The notes beneath the pieces were generated by a model. That model was given only the letters and a program-made list of their open reading frames with translations, did not search any database and had not been told where the DNA came from. The translations under genes and the position numbers were made by a program. A DNA stretch of 64,000 nucleotides from Nocardia alni (GTDB lineage: Bacteria > Actinomycetota > Actinomycetes > Mycobacteriales > Mycobacteriaceae). Position 1 is the stretch's first letter. Every line of letters starts with the position of its first letter. This document shows positions 37,426-44,635 of this stretch, piece after piece. The stretch is taken from positions 1 through 64,000 of the forward strand of contig NZ_JAGPOX010000025.1 of the NCBI RefSeq assembly GCF_019038435.1, written 5' to 3'.

Positions 37426-39027
37426 ATGACCGATCCGCACCAGGACTCTCCCGCGGGCGGCGGGCTGCCGGACGTCAATTTCAGCCTGAGCGGTTTGGGG
37501 GGTCCGGCATCGCAGTCCGCGCCGCCGAGCGAGCCCGCCGCCGCGCCGGACGCGCCGGAGCGCTCGCTGGTGGACGAGGAGTCCACCGCGCTGGATACGG
37601 AGGCCGTCGCCGAGGGTTCCTCGATCGAGGATCAGGCCGGTCAGCTGGCCCAGAACATCGCGCGTGAGCTCGCCGTCACCGGTCCGGAGGGCTGGCGCAG
37701 GCTGGAGTCGTTTTTCGCGCTGACGGTGGCGGGCGGTCTCGCGTACACGCTGTACTACAACGACGCCGACCAAGGGGTGCGGCTCGAGGTACCCGAGGAG
37801 ATCCTCGAGATGGCCCGGCTGCACCGCGAGGTGTCCGCCCAGGCCACCGACGGTCCGTGGTGGCGAATGGTTGTCACCATGGACGTGACGGGGCAGGTCG
37901 AGGCCGATTTCGACTACGGCGACGTGCCGTTCCCCGACGATCAGCTGTTCGTTCCCGAGGCGTATCTGGCCGACCTCCAGGCGTTTCCGCGTGAGCGGGT
38001 GCCGGTGTGGCTGGCGGCGTACGTCGGGCACGACAACCGCCAGTGGCGTACCGCGCAGCAGGCGGGCGTCCAGTCGCGCACCGACCAGGACGCCGGGATC
38101 GGCCCGGTGCGCTCCCTCGACGATTTCCCGGTGCTGCCGGTCCTATGGGCGCGCTGGGCGACGATCGCGGCGTCGTTCGTGGCGGTCGGCTCGGAGGTCG
38201 GTCCGCGAGTCCTGCCCGCGCTGGCCCTGTTCGAGGGTTTCTCGCGCAGCGGCTCCACCCTGTACGTGCTGCCCGGCGGCCGCGCGGTGCTGTCCGGCGG
38301 TGTGTGGGACGCCCCGGAACTCGACGCGGCCTACAACGGTGGCGAGCCCATGCCGGATCTCTACGCCGGCGCCCCGGAGTGGGTGGCCAACCAGGTACTC
38401 AATCCTCGTGCGGCGCGCGGTGTCCTGTCGTTCTGCTACTGGTGGGACAACGGCAGCTGGTTCCGCGGCGAATCGCCCACCTCCGATCAACTCAGCTCGG
38501 CCGTGCCCGGCGTATGGACCGCGCAGACTGCCGCGGAGGTGGTCGCCGGCCTCGCGAGTTCGGAGCCGACCGAGGAGCAGCGCGAGGCCGCGGCCAACCT
38601 GGTGGCCGCCGCGGAAGCCGGCGTGGTGACCCGCAATACGCTCGTCGCCCTGTTCGACGACCCGGCCGACGACATCGACGGCGCCCTGTTCCAGCTGTCG
38701 ATGGCCGGCCTGGTCACCGAGGTCCCCGAACAGCTCTCCTCCGAGCGCGCGATCACCCTGGTCCGCGAATTCATCCGCGGCCAAGACATCGACACCACCA
38801 ACTACCCCCTGGAAAACCTGGTCGCCGAACGCCTCACCGTCGGCTGGATGGTCTTCGTCCCCACCCAACCCGACGAGATCGCCATCGGCCGCGCCATCTT
38901 CTACATAGCCGACGACGGCGTCATCGAACAGTCCTCCTCCTCGGTAGCCCCCTCCATCTACGCCGAGGGTTTCGAACAGCGCTTCAACCAGCGCCGCACC
39001 AGCACGGGGGTGGATTTCCCGATCTAG
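37426..39027 (+). CDS. Candidate immunity protein with YezG-like domain
   Basis: 533 aa. After an Ala/Pro-rich start, residues about 85-205 (GWRRLESFFALTVAGGLAYTLYY, RMVVTMDVTGQVEADFDYGDVPFP, VWLAAYVG) fit the YezG-like immunity fold, in which a helix packs on a sheet with acidic DYG/FPDD loops. The middle part is helical. A C-terminal domain reads RLTVGWMVFVPTQPDEIAIGRAIFYIADDGVIEQSSSS and FEQRFNQRR. It follows the giant gene by about 140 bp on the same strand, the usual place for an immunity gene of a polymorphic toxin. The RBS GAGAGGG is 8 nt upstream. No signal peptide is seen, so it should be cytoplasmic. The immunity role is inferred from fold pattern and position. Confidence 0.62.
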   Translation: MTDPHQDSPAGGGLPDVNFSLSGLGGPASQSAPPSEPAAAPDAPERSLVDEESTALDTEAVAEGSSIEDQAGQLAQNIARELAVTGPEGWRRLESFFALTVAGGLAYTLYYNDADQGVRLEVPEEILEMARLHREVSAQATDGPWWRMVVTMDVTGQVEADFDYGDVPFPDDQLFVPEAYLADLQAFPRERVPVWLAAYVGHDNRQWRTAQQAGVQSRTDQDAGIGPVRSLDDFPVLPVLWARWATIAASFVAVGSEVGPRVLPALALFEGFSRSGSTLYVLPGGRAVLSGGVWDAPELDAAYNGGEPMPDLYAGAPEWVANQVLNPRAARGVLSFCYWWDNGSWFRGESPTSDQLSSAVPGVWTAQTAAEVVAGLASSEPTEEQREAAANLVAAAEAGVVTRNTLVALFDDPADDIDGALFQLSMAGLVTEVPEQLSSERAITLVREFIRGQDIDTTNYPLENLVAERLTVGWMVFVPTQPDEIAIGRAIFYIADDGVIEQSSSSVAPSIYAEGFEQRFNQRRTSTGVDFPI

Positions 39028-39309
39028 GGGATGGTGAGCTTGCACGGCGTCTACGGCTACTGCGAACCGTGCGGGATGACATGCCGACCGATGGCGCTCG
39101 GCATCGGGAACGTGTCATGATGACGGTAGTGGTGACCCTGATATATGGGGCAGACGGCCAGGGCTCTTCATGTCAAGATGTGGATGAAGATGAGCCGCTG
39201 CCGGGGCTGGTACGGCTACGCAGGAGTTGACAGACAGATGGTGCCAACGGGCCGCGCAGCGTTGGGCCGACACCACTTCCCGAGTATCTCGTCGTAGAAG
39301 GACCGACCG

Positions 39310-39714
39310 ATGGCAGACAGCAGCGATTTCACCGCCCTCACCAAGGCCGCCAAGGGAAACTACATCCGGCTGGACCCGCAAGCCGCGCAGGACTGCGCCA
39401 AGATGTGCAGCGATTTGATCACCGAGCTCAACAGCGCGATCAACGACGCCACGAACCTCTCCACGCTCGCCAAGAACAAAGCCTTCGGCGACGACGGCAT
39501 CATCCCGAACGCGAAGGATCTCGCCGACCGCTACGACGCCCTCGCGGACAGCGGCGACTCCTCGCTGCAGCACGTACTGGGAAAGCACGTCAAGGTCGTC
39601 AGCGACATGATGGATACCTTCATTGCGGCCGGCCGCGCGTACCTGACGAACGAAAATGCCTCTGCCGCGGATATTTCCAAGTACGACAATACGATAAAGG
39701 CGCTGCCGCGGTAG
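39310..39714 (+). CDS. PE-like small export substrate (134 aa)
   Basis: Helical hairpin protein whose second helix runs LQHVLGKHVKVVSDMMDTFIAAGRAYLTNENAS and ends in the ESX export motif YxxxE (Y111-LTN-E115). An insertion of about 25 residues (LAKNKAFGDDGIIPNAKDLADRYDALADSGD) sits between the helices. It lacks the PE dipeptide near the N-terminus. The RBS GAAGGA is at the right distance. The PPE-like gene begins 42 bp downstream and an EspG-like gene follows, so this is the PE part of a PE/PPE/EspG trio. The EspB-like protein at 17898 carries the equivalent region fused in one chain. Confidence 0.75.
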   Translation: MADSSDFTALTKAAKGNYIRLDPQAAQDCAKMCSDLITELNSAINDATNLSTLAKNKAFGDDGIIPNAKDLADRYDALADSGDSSLQHVLGKHVKVVSDMMDTFIAAGRAYLTNENASAADISKYDNTIKALPR

Positions 39715-39755
39715 CCCGTGGGATTTCCGTCGTCCTTGCCCTGTGGAGGTAACCA

Positions 39756-41180
39756 ATGAGCGGTCCAGATTCTGACAGCGTGTCGCTGAATACTTTCAGC
39801 CCGCCGGACAAGATCACCGACCCGGGTACCGTACTCGGCGCCAGCAGTCAGATCAAGACCGAGGTCGGCCAGATCAAATGGGAGACCTATAACCAGACGC
39901 TGGAAAATCTTGTGACGTATCGCGATTCGATCAACACCAATTGGGTGAAAGGCATGGCGACGACCTGGAGCACTCACGGCAGCAATCTGACTTCGCTCGC
40001 CGGTGACTTCTGGAACGAAGTGTACGCGAAGATCATCGATTCCTGGGATTCTACCGGTGGTGCCGTCGCGTCGACGGCCGTGCAGCGCTACGCCGACCAA
40101 CTGTCGCAACTCCCCGTCATCATGAACGCGATCGCGAACAGCCTGGGCTTCTCGGCGACATTCCTCGATGACACGAAAAAAAATATTCCCGACCAACACG
40201 GCCTGTTGAGCGACGGGACAGAGGTCATAACTCACATCGACGACAGCGAGAACGGCTATAGCGACAGCGGCAGCGACTACGGCCAGAACTACACCACGTG
40301 GGCCCCATACAGCAGCCAGGTGCAAAATCTCATGAAGCAGGAGTTGACGAAGCGGGCCAACGACGTCATCAACGAGATCTTCGTTCCCAACGGGAAATCC
40401 GTGGACGCGGCCATGCCGATCTTCCCGCTGCCGCAATCGGTGACGAGTGGGCTCCCGGACCCGACCGGCAAGGTCAGCACCCCTGGCCCTGGTCCCAGTC
40501 CTGGTCCCGGGCCCAGCCTCAGCCTCCCCGGTCCTGCTCCGAGTCTCGGCCTCACCGGCCTGACGAATGCCGCGACGAACACAGACCAGCAGCAGGCCGA
40601 GCTGGCCAAGCAGGAGGCCGCCTACCAGGCGCAGCAACAGCAGGCCGCGCAGCAGCAGCAACAGCAGGCCGCGCAGCAGCAACAGCAGGATTCGCAGCAG
40701 CAGGACTCGCAGGCGGCGCAGGAGGCGGCGCAGCAGGGTCTGCAGGCGGCCCAGCAGGCCGCGCAGCAGCTGACTCAACCCACCGCCGCTGATGCCGCGC
40801 GAGATCTCGCCGGCGACATGGGGGGACTGGCCGGTTTGACCGGCCCGGCGCTCGCCGGACTCGGAATGGGCGGCCCGGACGGTGCACTCGGCAGGGCGAT
40901 GAGCGCCACCAAGGGCGCCCTGCTCGCCTCGGAAGAGCAGGCCTCCAGGCTGTTCCCGCGCGCCGCGATGGTCGCCAAGGCCGAGGAGGCTGCCATCGGG
41001 GAGGCTCGTGCCGGGATGGCTTCGGCGGGCGTCCCGGGCCCGATGGGTATGGGCGCCGGACGAGGTCAGCAGGAGAAGGAGAAGGAGAAGAAGCGCGCCG
41101 AATTCCTGGATTCGGAGGAGTGGCTCGAGCAGGCCATGGGTGAGGCCCCGTTGACTTCGAAGCCGATCGTCGACGGATGA
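39756..41180 (+). CDS. PPE-like export substrate with poly-Gln linker (474 aa)
   Basis: Residues about 25-200 are helical with a PPE/EspB-type turn SWDSTGGAVASTAVQRYADQ. The middle is Pro/Gly-rich (PGPSPGPGPSLSLPG), then a Gln/Ala-rich coil (about 270-350) and Gly/Ala helices. The C-terminus shares SRLFPRAAMV, a Met/Gly segment, KRAEFLDSEEWLEQA and KPIVDG with the EspB-like protein at 17898, so the two proteins are paralogous. The ribosome site GGAGG lies just upstream. The EspG-like gene overlaps its stop by ATGA. Presumed exported as a heterodimer with the upstream PE-like protein. Confidence 0.75.
   Translation: MSGPDSDSVSLNTFSPPDKITDPGTVLGASSQIKTEVGQIKWETYNQTLENLVTYRDSINTNWVKGMATTWSTHGSNLTSLAGDFWNEVYAKIIDSWDSTGGAVASTAVQRYADQLSQLPVIMNAIANSLGFSATFLDDTKKNIPDQHGLLSDGTEVITHIDDSENGYSDSGSDYGQNYTTWAPYSSQVQNLMKQELTKRANDVINEIFVPNGKSVDAAMPIFPLPQSVTSGLPDPTGKVSTPGPGPSPGPGPSLSLPGPAPSLGLTGLTNAATNTDQQQAELAKQEAAYQAQQQQAAQQQQQQAAQQQQQDSQQQDSQAAQEAAQQGLQAAQQAAQQLTQPTAADAARDLAGDMGGLAGLTGPALAGLGMGGPDGALGRAMSATKGALLASEEQASRLFPRAAMVAKAEEAAIGEARAGMASAGVPGPMGMGAGRGQQEKEKEKKRAEFLDSEEWLEQAMGEAPLTSKPIVDG
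40586..40776 (+). repeat. CAG/CAA-rich tract encoding poly-Gln/Ala
   Basis: Runs of cagcag and caacag encode QQQ-rich segments such as AQQQQQQAAQQQQQ. The mixed CAG/CAA codons and GCC/GCG interruptions suggest an expanded coiled-coil linker. Confidence 0.85.
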
Positions 41181-42010
41181 GCACTCACCTGGGGCGATTG
41201 ACGTCGTTCGAACTCGTGGTGCTGTGGGAGCTGATGTCGAACGACCGCCTGCCGTTCCCGCTGACGCACTGGCCGACTCACCGATACGAGGATGACTACA
41301 TCCGCGCGAAAAAGGAGACGGCGGAACGGATCTCGAGGAATCCGCCGCTCCAACCGCCGCAGGGGTGGGAGACCGCCGATCTATTGCAGCTGTGGAAGGC
41401 CGCGGTCAATCCGGACATTGTCATCTGGGCGGCGGGCGAGGGGGCCGGCGACGAGACGGATATGCAGACGGTGACGCGTGTGGTCGGACTGCGGCGCGAG
41501 GGTTTCGCGGTGGTCCTGGCCCAGCAGCCGGGCGAGACCATCGACCGCGGCGGTGACGTCGACGTCTACCAGACCGATGTCGTCGGGCTGGCGAAGGCCG
41601 TGATCGCCCGGCTGCCGAAGGCCGGGCGCGGTAAGGATAAGGAGGTCCCGATCTTCCCACCGGAGTCGGACAGAGTCGGCTACAGGTACGACTCGTCGCC
41701 GGTGCGGGATCCGATCGGATCCCCGCAGCAGCGCTCCGACCGCTGGCGCCGTGCCGAGACGACCCGCGTCGGCAAGTTGAAGGTCGAACCGGGCAGTGGG
41801 GCGCACTGGATCCAGGACCGCCGCGGCTATTCGATGCATTGGCGCGATCTTGCCGATGACGGCCGCTACCTGATCGAGTCAACAGCGAGTCCGGTCGCAG
41901 TTGCGGTGGACGACAACGCATTCGAGATATTTGTCAACCAGCGAGTCGCCGCACTGGTCCGGCGGATCCGGGAGGACCGCCCCACCGAACGTGACTCCCG
42001 AGTCTCCTGA
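41177..42010 (+). CDS. EspG-like ESX substrate chaperone, copy 2
   Basis: 277 aa, soluble. The ATG overlaps the TGA of the PPE-like gene (ATGA), so production is coupled. The opening LTSFELVVLWELMSNDRLPFPL fits the EspG N-terminus (helix, then LPxPL), as in the copy at 20342. The middle has the EspG-type strands RRVVGLRREGFAVVLAQQPGE, here VVGLRREGFAVVLAQQPG, followed by a V-x-V-Y strand and a helix. The last helix is NQRVAALVRRIRED. Its partner is most likely the PPE-like protein encoded just upstream. EspG assignment is from fold pattern and operon position, without residue-level identity to known EspG proteins. Confidence 0.68.
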   Translation: MSTHLGRLTSFELVVLWELMSNDRLPFPLTHWPTHRYEDDYIRAKKETAERISRNPPLQPPQGWETADLLQLWKAAVNPDIVIWAAGEGAGDETDMQTVTRVVGLRREGFAVVLAQQPGETIDRGGDVDVYQTDVVGLAKAVIARLPKAGRGKDKEVPIFPPESDRVGYRYDSSPVRDPIGSPQQRSDRWRRAETTRVGKLKVEPGSGAHWIQDRRGYSMHWRDLADDGRYLIESTASPVAVAVDDNAFEIFVNQRVAALVRRIREDRPTERDSRVS

Positions 42011-42033
42011 GCGGCGGGCACAGGGATCGTCCG

Positions 42034-43086
42034 ATGTTCGACGAGATGACGCGGGACACGCTCGGGTTCCTGCTCGAGACGCACTTCTACGACAGACGCC
42101 TGCCCGGCCTCGGCGCGGTTGTCGAGGTGGGCGATCAGCGATGGGAGCTTGCGCTCGGCGTCTCGGACGTGACCACCGGTGAACCGTTCCGGATCGGCGA
42201 CCACTACCGCATCGGAAGCGTCACGAAATCATTTACCGCGACGGCCGTCCTGCAGCAGATCGACAGTGGCCGAATCGGTTTCGACGATACGCTCGAACCC
42301 TTCGTCCCGGGGATTCCGAACGGTGAGCGCATCACGATCAAGCACCTGTTGACCATGACGTCCGGTGTCCCGGACTTTTCCGATGTGGCGGACTGGTGGC
42401 CGGCGATCGAGGGCGTGTCGTTCGACACTGCCGACGCGGACTGGCCGCAGGAGCGCAAGATCGACGTGATGCGCAGCAGGCCGGCGACTTTCGAACCGGG
42501 TGTCAGGGCTCGCTACTGCGACAGCAACTACATTCTGCTCGGGCTCGTGCTCGAGCAGGTGACCGGCAAGTCGGCGGCCGATGTGATCAACGGCGACGTG
42601 GTCGCGGCGGTGCCGGGCCTGAACAACACCGAATTTCCCTCGGTCGCAAAGCTTCCCGACCCGCATCCGACCCTCTATGCACTCGTGCCGGACAGTGGCA
42701 CGTTGTGTGAGCTCGGCGACATGAACCCCAATGTCCTGTGGACGGCCGCCGCGATGACCTCGACGGTCGACGACCTCCTGATCTGGGTGCGTGAACTTGC
42801 CGACGGCACACTGTTGTCGGCGGACCTGCAGCGTGAGCGATTGACGGCGCGGCACCTGGACGGCCGGCGCGCCTACCATCGGTACGGGCTCGGGGTGCAG
42901 CGCCTCGGTGCGCTGGTCGGCCATAGCGGCATCATGCCCGGTTCGTCGTGCGCGGTGTACCGCTATCCCGCCGAGGATGCGTCGGTCGCGGTCGTGACCA
43001 ACGCGTTGGTGAACGACAACGCCATCAGCATGGACATCGCCCTCGAGCTCGTACGGGCGCTCTACCCGAGGTTCCTCGACGGGTGA
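42034..43086 (+). CDS. Serine hydrolase, class C beta-lactamase/DD-peptidase family (S12)
   Basis: 350 aa. The nucleophile motif is SVTK (S62-xx-K65), followed by a Tyr motif in ARYCDSNYILLG (YxN replaced by YxD, as in many S12 hydrolases) and a C-terminal HSG (GHSGIMPGS). The family includes penicillin-binding DD-peptidases, esterases and D-aminopeptidases. There is no signal peptide or lipobox, so the enzyme would be cytoplasmic unless exported by another route. It lies 23 bp after the EspG-like gene and is probably the last gene of that operon. A role in remodelling peptidoglycan for the secretion system is possible but unproven. Confidence 0.85.
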   Translation: MFDEMTRDTLGFLLETHFYDRRLPGLGAVVEVGDQRWELALGVSDVTTGEPFRIGDHYRIGSVTKSFTATAVLQQIDSGRIGFDDTLEPFVPGIPNGERITIKHLLTMTSGVPDFSDVADWWPAIEGVSFDTADADWPQERKIDVMRSRPATFEPGVRARYCDSNYILLGLVLEQVTGKSAADVINGDVVAAVPGLNNTEFPSVAKLPDPHPTLYALVPDSGTLCELGDMNPNVLWTAAAMTSTVDDLLIWVRELADGTLLSADLQRERLTARHLDGRRAYHRYGLGVQRLGALVGHSGIMPGSSCAVYRYPAEDASVAVVTNALVNDNAISMDIALELVRALYPRFLDG

Positions 43087-43260
43087 GCCGCCGAGCTCGA
43101 ATACCCGACCGCGGTCACACTGAACGACCACCTCTGCGAAGCGTTGGAATGATCGGCGCAGCTGCGGACGCCCAATTGTCAGGGCATTATGGCACTGTGT
43201 GGCGTACGATAGGTGCGCCCACCTGGAAACGGTTGCGCAGTGGACGATTGGGGTTGCGCT

Positions 43261-43806
43261 ATGAGCTCCGGACGGTATGAGGGCTTCGACGACGAGTACG
43301 GGGATTCGAATCCCGGTGTGGGCTCAGGGGTTGTCGGTGAGGGGATGTTCGAGTATCGGGACGGCGAGTCGGCCGATGGCGGTCCGGTGGTGGTCGCGGG
43401 AGAGGTGATCGGGGCGACCGGGAAAACCGATCCCGGGGCCGGCGGCTCGGCCGATGGGGGAGACTCCGGCGCGCCGGAGCAGGTGTTCACCGAATGGACC
43501 GCGGCCTCGCGCACCGGTTCGATCACCGTGCGGACCAGCGATCAGGGGCTGCCGCTGGGGATTTCGGTGGATCCGGCCGAGTTGCGGCGGGATCCGCGGG
43601 CGCTGGCGGCCGAGGTGTTGCGGCTGTGTAAGCAGGCGGCGAACCGGGCGGCGCTGGCGCGGCGGGCGGAGTTCGAGGAGATCGGTGTCGATCAGGACGC
43701 GCTGCGGCTGATGGGATTGCCGACACCGGAGCAGGTCGCGCAGTCCGAGATCCGGGAAGAGGACGAGGACGAGTACGAACCCGAAAGTTGGTTGCGCTCG
43801 GTGTAA
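43261..43806 (+). CDS. EspD/EspH-like protein (DUF2694 type)
   Basis: 181 aa. An acidic, Gly-rich N-terminus precedes the region TAASRTGSITVRTSDQGLPLGISVDP, then a helix LAAEVLRLCKQAANRAALARRAEFEEIG, then LMGLPTPEQVAQSE and an acidic tail. EspH and EspD of mycobacterial ESX-1 have the same order (strand pair, LADEI helix, LPTPEQA), as I recall their sequences. EspD stabilises EspA/EspC, and EspC-like and EspA-like genes follow here, which supports the call. The ATG at 43261 is chosen; an upstream in-frame start at 43213 lacks support. TACGAT at 43205-43210 could be a -10 element. Confidence 0.72.
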   Translation: MSSGRYEGFDDEYGDSNPGVGSGVVGEGMFEYRDGESADGGPVVVAGEVIGATGKTDPGAGGSADGGDSGAPEQVFTEWTAASRTGSITVRTSDQGLPLGISVDPAELRRDPRALAAEVLRLCKQAANRAALARRAEFEEIGVDQDALRLMGLPTPEQVAQSEIREEDEDEYEPESWLRSV

Positions 43807-43860
43807 GCGGAGCGGTCGGTGCGGACAAAAGTTGAACGACTGCATTTTGCATTGGTTTGA

Positions 43861-43880
43861 TACAGACGGGTCGGTCTGTA
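43861..43880. promoter_or_regulatory. Palindromic operator of TetR-regulator type
   Basis: TACAGAC and GTCTGTA are perfect 7-bp arms separated by 6 bp (GGGTCG), giving a 20-bp palindrome between the EspD/H-like and YbaB-fold genes. Its centre (GGGTCGGTC) and spacing look like TetR-family operators. TTGAAC about 28 bp upstream could be a -35. The regulator is not encoded nearby. Confidence 0.55.
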
Positions 43881-43908
43881 CTGATGGCCGATCGTATCGA
43901 GGAGTGTG

Positions 43909-44211
43909 ATGTACGAATCCATGGACGAACTCGAGGCCAGCGTGCGGCGACGGCTGTATCGGCTGCGCGACCTCGGGGACAATATGGCGGCGATTCGGTC
44001 CCGGGAAACCTCGGAGGACGGCGCGGTCACGGTCGAGGTCGACGGTAACGGCGCATTGCTGGATCTCGAACTGTCCGAGACGATTTCGCGAATGACACCC
44101 GAACAGTTCGAGAGTGCGGTCGTGACTACCGCATACGCCGCTGCCGTTAACGCCTTCGCCGAACGAGCCGATCTAGTCAATACGTTCAACGATGAGGTAG
44201 CAGGCTGGTGA
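43909..44211 (+). CDS. YbaB/EbfC-fold protein, copy 5 (EspL-like position)
   Basis: 100 aa, the shortest copy. An N-terminal helix (DELEASVRRRLYRLRDLGDNMAAI) leads to strands AVTVEVDGNGALLDLELS, then a helix EQFESAVVTTAYAAAVNAFAERADLV and the ending EVAGW. It lacks the long tail of the other copies. The ATG at 43909 has GAGGAG 4 nt upstream; a GTG at 43906 is too close. The position beside EspD/EspC/EspA-like genes recalls the YbaB-fold protein EspL of ESX-1. Expression may be controlled by the palindrome 28 bp upstream. Confidence 0.82.
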   Translation: MYESMDELEASVRRRLYRLRDLGDNMAAIRSRETSEDGAVTVEVDGNGALLDLELSETISRMTPEQFESAVVTTAYAAAVNAFAERADLVNTFNDEVAGW

Positions 44212-44326
44212 ATTTTGCTACCGGATCGCCGCCCCTGGATCTGTGGGGCGTGCTATCTGTAGCGGGATGTCGGTCCGTCTGTTTACCATGATGACAAGCG
44301 ATTGCCTTACCAGAGGTGGGAATTCG

Positions 44327-44632
44327 ATGGACCGTGTCGCGGCAACACCAGATGCCATTCGTAACTACGCAGACGCCTCGGCGGCGATGGCGACCACCGT
44401 CGCCACTGCGGGCAACGTCGACCAGGTCGCGACCGTTGGCGCGGCCGTGCCGGTGTTCGGCCTGATCGGGCAGGACTTCCTCGCGTCGTTCGCCTACGCC
44501 CAGGCCAACCACATCTCGTCGGTCAACGAGCTGGCCGCAGTGCACGCCGGTACCGCGGCGGCGGCCTACGGGAGCGCCGCCAAGTATCAGAACACCGACG
44601 GCGAGTCGGCGAGTGACCTCGGTTCGGTCTAG
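44327..44632 (+). CDS. EspC-like ESX-1 secretion-associated protein
   Basis: 101 aa. It has the WXG100-like fold of the EspC family: VAATPDAIRNYADASAAMATTV, then VFGLIGQDFLASFAYAQANHISSVNEL, and a third helix ending in the export motif YxxxD (Y87-QNT-D91). The FGLIGxDF bend takes the place of WxG and is typical of this family. The ATG at 44327 follows AGAGGTGGG. The EspA/E-like gene begins 3 bp after its stop. In mycobacteria EspC and EspA are exported together and depend on each other. Confidence 0.85.
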   Translation: MDRVAATPDAIRNYADASAAMATTVATAGNVDQVATVGAAVPVFGLIGQDFLASFAYAQANHISSVNELAAVHAGTAAAAYGSAAKYQNTDGESASDLGSV

Positions 44633-44635
44633 CTG

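Noticed and set aside
39031..39120. 29-codon reading frame with CEPCGMTC
   Set aside because: It begins 3 bp after the preceding stop with no ribosome site of its own and has no known relative; too short to support, though the Cys pattern is curious.
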